A stretch of DNA of 34,846 nt, taken from NCBI GenBank assembly GCA_011523845.1, contig WTFV01000192.1, forward strand, positions 1 through 34,846, read 5' to 3'. The notes under the pieces were generated by a model. It had not been told where the DNA came from, did not search any database, and saw nothing but the letters and a program-made list of their open reading frames with translations. Position numbers and translations under genes: made by a program. This document shows positions 30,944 through 34,846 of this stretch, in pieces. Source of the DNA: Acidobacteriota bacterium (GTDB lineage Bacteria > Acidobacteriota > Vicinamibacteria > Vicinamibacterales > UBA8438). How positions within the stretch are numbered: the stretch's first letter is position 1; the number at the start of each line of letters is the position of its first letter.

Positions 30944-33286
30944 CTACGGCTCGTCCGGCAGGGGGCCGAAGTCGGGGGGCGGCACCCGGTGGCGGGTGGC
31001 CGCCTCGTAGGCCGACGCCGCCTTCAGCACGGCGGCCTCCTCGCCGGGACCGGCCCAGAACATCATGCTGATCGGCAGCGGCGTGTCCAGCACCGACCGT
31101 TCGTAGCCGGGGGCGGCGTCGTACCGGTCGCCCGCCGCGTTCAGGACGAACCGGGGCTCGTAGACGACGTCGTTGAACCCCGCCGGCACGACGATCTCCG
31201 GCACGCCGATGAGCGCGGTGATGGTCTGCGTCGACCCCGACGCGCCGCGGCCGTTGACGGTGGGCTCGCTGGGGCCGCCGACCTCTTGGTGGGGCAGCGT
31301 GTTCTCCGGGTTCACCAGCACGTCGAGGCGGTTCTCCCGCATCACCCTGGCCAGCACGAGCTGCAGCACGGCGCGCATCTGCATCCGCTCGGTGTTGCCT
31401 TCGGCACGGATGTCGTCGAGCACGGCCCAGTTGGCCGAGCCCGCCTCGGCCGCGGCAGAGAAGTACTTCGTGTTGGCGTCCAGGCTCGCCATGTCGGCGA
31501 CCCGCTCGTCGCCCCGCCGGGACAGGTACTGGTCGATGTGGAAGGCGAAGCTGCGCGACGGGGGCGAGAGCACGACCCGGCGCAGATTGATCCGGGGCGA
31601 GAGCGGCGCGTCGCCTTCCGCGAGCCGGACCAGGTACCGCGTCGACGTCACGTCGTGGCCCGGCACGGCGAACTCCAGGTCGCCGGCGGCGGTCGTCTTC
31701 GAGAAGTACTCCGGCATGTGGATTGGCAGGACCTCGGCCAGCGCGTCCCGGAACGTGTACTCCATGTCGGGCACGGCAGGATCGTCGGGATGGAGGGGGT
31801 CCCGCGACTCGACCAGGCTCGCTCCGAGCCGGTCCCGGAGGACGGTCTTGATCTCCTCGTCGATCCGGTCGCTGATCGCCGCGTCGTTCAGGGTGTGCTT
31901 GACCATGTATTCGCGGACGATCCCGATGCGCATGCCGGCCAGCGGCTTCTCGCCCCCGTCCTCGGGAACCTCGTCGACGACGAATCCGGCGTAGGGCTCG
32001 GTGGAGACCAGCGACTCCGGCACCGCCGTGTAGATGTCCCGTGGATCGAAGTACCCCAGCTCCGAATCCCGCAGGGCGTCCAGCACGAGCGCCGCGTCCT
32101 CGACCGTGCGGCAGTTGAGGCCGGCGCGGTCCACCAGCGGGTTCGATCCGACGGCGCCGCCGTACGGGATCAGCCCCTTGGTCGTCAGCAGGCTGACCAC
32201 GGCGTTGCGCGACGCCGGCCCCTTGCACGATCCCCCCGTCTGCTCGCAGAAGGCGCAGGTGACGAGGTTCGCCGCCACCGCGACGCCGGACCCCGAGCTC
32301 GAGCCCCGCGGCGACCGCTCGGTGTCGTAGGGGTTGCAGGCCTGACCGCCCCACGTGCTGCGCTCCGAATAGCCCAGGTACCGGGCGGTCGGGGCCGTCG
32401 GACCGCCGGGGTTCCCGATGCCGCCGTTGAACTCGGTGGCGTTGGCCTTGGCGTAGATGATCGCGCCCTTGTCCCGCAGCCGCTCGACGATGGTCGCGTC
32501 GGCCGGCGGCGCATCCATGGCGAAGTCGATGTCCGCCGCCGTGGTGGTCCGCATGTCCTTCGTGTCGTAGACGTCCTTGAAGGCCAGGGGGATGCAATAC
32601 ATCGGCAGGCGGTCCAGATCAGGGTCCACGCCGTACTGCGCGTCCAGCTCGACGGCCCGCTCGACCGCGTCGGGGTACTGGCGAAACGTCTCGCAGGCGG
32701 CGGGGCAGTCCGCCGGCAGCGCGCCCGTGGACGGGTGCGCGTCGCAGGCGCCCCCGCAGGTGACCGAGCGCTCGCCGCGCAGGTTCAGCGTGCTCAGCGC
32801 GTTGACCTGACCCGCGTTCGGGACGCCGGCCACCATGCCGTACTGCGCCTGCACGGCGGGGTCGGATACGGTGGGCTCCATGCGCCCCAGGTCCAGCGGC
32901 ATGCCGGCGTAGCGGTCCAACTCCGGAAGGATGCTCGAGACCGGAACGGTGGACGCGGGGAAACGGACCGCCGAGCCCGCGCGCACCGGGCCGCTCGCCG
33001 GCGCCACCGGCGCCCCGTCGGCCGTGACCAGTTGCGTGCAGGCGCCGTTGTAGGCCCTGGCCCGGTCGACGTAGGCCTGCACCAGGCCCTGACAACTGAT
33101 CTGCCCGTCCCGGATGGCCCGGTGAATCCCCTCGATGGTCGCTTCCTCAAGGCGGAACCCATCGGGTCGGCCCGTTTCGGGCTGCGCGACGGCGATGCCG
33201 GGCGCCAGCAGGAACAAGGCCCCGACCGCCACCGCGCCGGTCGACACGCGGCGCAAACGTTCTCCGGTCGTCGTCAGTCCATTCAT
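30944..33286 (-). CDS. Exported amidase-signature hydrolase
   Basis: 780 residues, longer than usual amidases (about 450-550). Residues 1-35 are a signal peptide (VGALFLLAPGIAVAQ). The Ser-cisSer-Lys triad is visible: Lys237 in IPLAFKDVYDTKD, cis-Ser in SPRGSSSGSG (330/331), and nucleophile Ser353 in TGGSCKGPAS. Between the first helix (EATIEGIHRAIRDG) and the catalytic lysine lies an insertion of about 130 residues with several cysteines (C177, C181, C194, C198). The ATG at 33286 has GGGAGG about 6 nt upstream. Hydrolysis of an amide in the periplasm is expected; the substrate is unknown. A TATAAT -10 box lies 47 nt upstream. Confidence 0.92.
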   Translation of the reverse strand: MNGLTTTGERLRRVSTGAVAVGALFLLAPGIAVAQPETGRPDGFRLEEATIEGIHRAIRDGQISCQGLVQAYVDRARAYNGACTQLVTADGAPVAPASGPVRAGSAVRFPASTVPVSSILPELDRYAGMPLDLGRMEPTVSDPAVQAQYGMVAGVPNAGQVNALSTLNLRGERSVTCGGACDAHPSTGALPADCPAACETFRQYPDAVERAVELDAQYGVDPDLDRLPMYCIPLAFKDVYDTKDMRTTTAADIDFAMDAPPADATIVERLRDKGAIIYAKANATEFNGGIGNPGGPTAPTARYLGYSERSTWGGQACNPYDTERSPRGSSSGSGVAVAANLVTCAFCEQTGGSCKGPASRNAVVSLLTTKGLIPYGGAVGSNPLVDRAGLNCRTVEDAALVLDALRDSELGYFDPRDIYTAVPESLVSTEPYAGFVVDEVPEDGGEKPLAGMRIGIVREYMVKHTLNDAAISDRIDEEIKTVLRDRLGASLVESRDPLHPDDPAVPDMEYTFRDALAEVLPIHMPEYFSKTTAAGDLEFAVPGHDVTSTRYLVRLAEGDAPLSPRINLRRVVLSPPSRSFAFHIDQYLSRRGDERVADMASLDANTKYFSAAAEAGSANWAVLDDIRAEGNTERMQMRAVLQLVLARVMRENRLDVLVNPENTLPHQEVGGPSEPTVNGRGASGSTQTITALIGVPEIVVPAGFNDVVYEPRFVLNAAGDRYDAAPGYERSVLDTPLPISMMFWAGPGEEAAVLKAASAYEAATRHRVPPPDFGPLPDEP

Positions 33287-33332
33287 CGCAACCTCCCGCC
33301 GGGCGGACACCCTCGACGGCGCCCCGACCGGC

Positions 33333-33338
33333 ATTATA
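33333..33338 (-). promoter_or_regulatory. TATAAT -10 box upstream of the amidase
   Basis: On the minus strand TATAAT stands in an otherwise GC-rich 89-nt gap, 47 nt before the amidase ATG. No clear -35 hexamer is seen at 16-18 nt. Confidence 0.5.
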
Positions 33339-33375
33339 CGGACCAGATCCGGTTCCCGCCGGCGCGCCGCCGCCC

Positions 33376-33693
33376 TCACTCCAGCGCCGCGACCGCTCGC
33401 CGCAGCTCCATCAGGTGCGCCGGCCGGATGGCGGTGACCCCCGCCGCAACCGCCGGGTCCGTATAGGACGGCGCCGCGCGGCCCAGCGCCGCGTACGCCT
33501 CCCCGAGCGCGGTTCGCAGTTCCGTCAGATGGACGCGTCTCACCGGCGTGACGCCGGGCGTCAGCGCCGGGTCGGTCCACCCGAACGCCGCCAAGCCCGC
33601 ACCCGTGCGCAGCGCGTCGATCCGCGCCCGCAGCTCGAGGAAATGGATCGCCCTGACCGGCGTCGCACCTGGTTGGATCGGATGGTCCGTGAA
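33376..33693 (-). repeat. Three terminal 'HxxELR' protein repeats
   Basis: Three units of 39, 38 and 28 residues end the protein. Each begins with T-D (FTDHPIQPG, TDPALTPG, TDPAVAAG), continues with G-x-T-x-V/I-R, and has H-F/L-x-E-L-R (HFLELR, HLTELR, HLMELR). The spacing from TD to ELR is constant at about 20 residues. This may be a C-terminal sorting or binding module. Confidence 0.75.
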
Positions 33694-34846
33694 CGCCGTC
33701 GGCGACGCCTGGAACACCGTCGTCCGGTGGCCGGCGACCCGGAGCGCGCCCGCCCGCGGACCGCCCGCGTTCGCTGCCACCGCGTAGGTCACCGTGGCCG
33801 AGCCCGTGCCGGCCGCGCCCGCCGTCACCGTCAGGAACGCCGACTCGCTGGCTGCCGTCCACGCGCAGGCGAACGCCGTCGTCACCGCGACCTCGCCCGT
33901 TCCGGCCATCCACAGCACGTCCCGGTGCAGCGGCGTCACCGCGTACGTGCACGGCAACTCGACCGGCGCCAGGGCGCTGCGCGCCGCCTCCCCGCCGTCA
34001 ACCGCGGCCGCCACCTGGTACCGGTAGGCGACGCCCGGCTCCGCCCGGCGATCCGCGTACCGCAGGGCGCCGACGCCCGCCGCGACCGTCTCCACCGCGT
34101 CACCCGCCTCGCGGTGGACCGTGTAGGTGACCGCCGGCGACGGCGTCCATGCGCTCGCGTCGGCCGCCGTCCACATCAGCTCCACGTGCGCCGGGACGGC
34201 CGCCGGCGCCGCGGTCACCTTCGGACCCGCCCGGAGCTGGCGGCCGACCTCCTGCCACGTCGCCTCACCGTCGCCGCCGGCGTCCAGCGACAGCGCCGGA
34301 TACTGTGCCGCCGTTCCGAAGTGCCAGGGATCGTCCGCGACGTCGTCGCCGTCGACGTCCACGTTCCACGCCGCGTACAGCCCCGCGTAGTCCGTCGGCG
34401 CCTGCAGTGCCAAGGTCGGCTGCCCGTCGCCTTCGATGTCGGCCGCGCGGCCCGCCGGACCGGCCGGCAGACCCGACGTGTCCGTGTCCCAGTAGCCCGC
34501 CGTCACCGTCCCCGGCGGCTCGCTGCTCCCCACCAGGCCGCCCGATGCGGCCGCGCCCGACACCCGGCCCGTCGCATAGACCGCGGTCAGCGACCCCTGG
34601 TTGAACCCCACCAGGCCACCCGCCCGCCGCGCGCCCGACACCCGACCCGTCGCGTAGCCGGCCGCCACGTCGCCGGCGTTGACGCCTGCCAGACCGCCCG
34701 CGGACGTCCCGCCCGACACGTGCGCCGTCGCGTAGCTGCCGCCGATGCGGCCGGTACTGGCTCCCACCAGGCCGCCTACGGCTTCCGTCCCCGACACGCG
34801 TCCCGTCACGTAGCTGCCCGTGATCAGGCCGGCGTGGACACCCACG
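33376..34846 (-). CDS. C-terminal part of a large GLUG-repeat surface protein (partial)
   Basis: The last 489 codons of a gene whose 5' end lies beyond the window. In order: about four to five GLUG repeats (ATGRVSG...AGGLVG, residues 1-110 of the visible part); a post-GLUG segment ending WHFGTAAQYPALSL; a fibronectin-III-like domain (PAHVELMWTAADAS to GVAYRYQVAA); a BACON-like domain (CAWTAASESAFLTV, about 298-378); and three terminal repeats with H-x-x-E-L-R. The protein is very likely secreted and surface-attached, perhaps an adhesin or glycan-binding protein. It lies 89 nt upstream of the amidase on the same strand, but the amidase has its own -10 box. Confidence 0.85.
   Translation of the reverse strand, partial: VGVHAGLITGSYVTGRVSGTEAVGGLVGASTGRIGGSYATAHVSGGTSAGGLAGVNAGDVAAGYATGRVSGARRAGGLVGFNQGSLTAVYATGRVSGAAASGGLVGSSEPPGTVTAGYWDTDTSGLPAGPAGRAADIEGDGQPTLALQAPTDYAGLYAAWNVDVDGDDVADDPWHFGTAAQYPALSLDAGGDGEATWQEVGRQLRAGPKVTAAPAAVPAHVELMWTAADASAWTPSPAVTYTVHREAGDAVETVAAGVGALRYADRRAEPGVAYRYQVAAAVDGGEAARSALAPVELPCTYAVTPLHRDVLWMAGTGEVAVTTAFACAWTAASESAFLTVTAGAAGTGSATVTYAVAANAGGPRAGALRVAGHRTTVFQASPTAFTDHPIQPGATPVRAIHFLELRARIDALRTGAGLAAFGWTDPALTPGVTPVRRVHLTELRTALGEAYAALGRAAPSYTDPAVAAGVTAIRPAHLMELRRAVAALE
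34516..34846 (-). repeat. GLUG-type tandem repeats
   Basis: Units of about 24 residues with the pattern GG-L-V/A-G-x-N-x-G-x-x-x-x-x-Y-A/V-T-x-x-V-S-G recur across the window edge. This is the GLUG pattern found in bacterial surface proteins. Confidence 0.8.

Noticed and set aside
30893..33466. An 857-codon plus-strand open frame opposite the amidase
   Set aside because: It has low-complexity basic composition and no motifs. The minus strand encodes a complete amidase with signal peptide and triad.
1..34846. tRNA, rRNA or CRISPR features
   Set aside because: No cloverleaf-like segments, rRNA-like stretches or regularly spaced identical short repeats were seen. The repeats present are the short duplications and protein-coding repeats described.

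Overview
The window is very GC-rich. Its gene content points to an Acidobacteriota genome, most likely of the Vicinamibacteria type. This is an inference from the co-occurrence of MacB/ADOP-type permeases paired with PadR regulators, a TonB-dependent receptor with an N-terminal carboxypeptidase-regulatory-like domain, a DUF5916 protein, a 'PDLQGVWTN'-type secreted protein, and several cytochrome-fused PQQ dehydrogenases. No rRNA, tRNA or CRISPR array was seen.

Layout. (1) 1-7632, minus strand: a small secreted CxxCH protein, a TonB-dependent receptor, an ABC ATPase, a 37-codon micro-ORF made by a tandem duplication, an ABC permease, an M1-peptidase-like periplasmic protein without a zinc motif, and the start of another gene. 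The last five genes are tightly coupled. (2) 7828-10998, plus strand: a DUF1624 membrane acyltransferase-like protein, a SnoaL-like protein, an isoprenylcysteine-methyltransferase-like membrane protein (ICMT), and a HicAB toxin-antitoxin pair. (3) 11005-14231: a decayed zone with an ICMT tail fragment, one intact small outer-membrane protein, a frameshifted second ICMT copy, and fragments of a PD-(D/E)XK-type nuclease and of a second large protein. (4) 14278-17228, minus strand: a PadR regulator and an ADOP permease behind a near-consensus sigma-70 promoter. (5) 17289-20547: an outer-membrane-like protein, a 31-codon remnant of the neighbouring secreted protein, the intact secreted protein, and a convergent two-TM protein of unknown function. 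(6) 20868-29334, minus strand: three paralogous cytochrome c-PQQ dehydrogenases, with a Tat-type metallo-beta-lactamase-fold protein between the second and third. (7) 29352-34846, minus strand: an internally deleted DUF5916 gene, a 780-residue secreted amidase, and the C-terminal part of a large surface protein with GLUG repeats, a BACON-like domain and a terminal triple repeat.

How the genes may work together. The dominant functional block is periplasmic quinoprotein oxidation. Dehydrogenase 3, the MBL protein and dehydrogenase 2 form a likely operon that ends at strong hairpins. Dehydrogenase 1 has its own promoter with the same 14-base core. That promoter is split by a 233-bp element with inverted-repeat ends flanked by GTTAT direct repeats, which looks like a MITE. 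Its empty site is preserved upstream of dehydrogenase 3. All three enzymes carry a D-x-D motif like that of lanthanide-dependent quinoproteins and lack the usual adjacent-cysteine pair.

The window shows much small-scale rearrangement: a 110-bp coupled duplication, in-frame short repeats inserted in a signal region, gene-tail remnants, and internally deleted genes.
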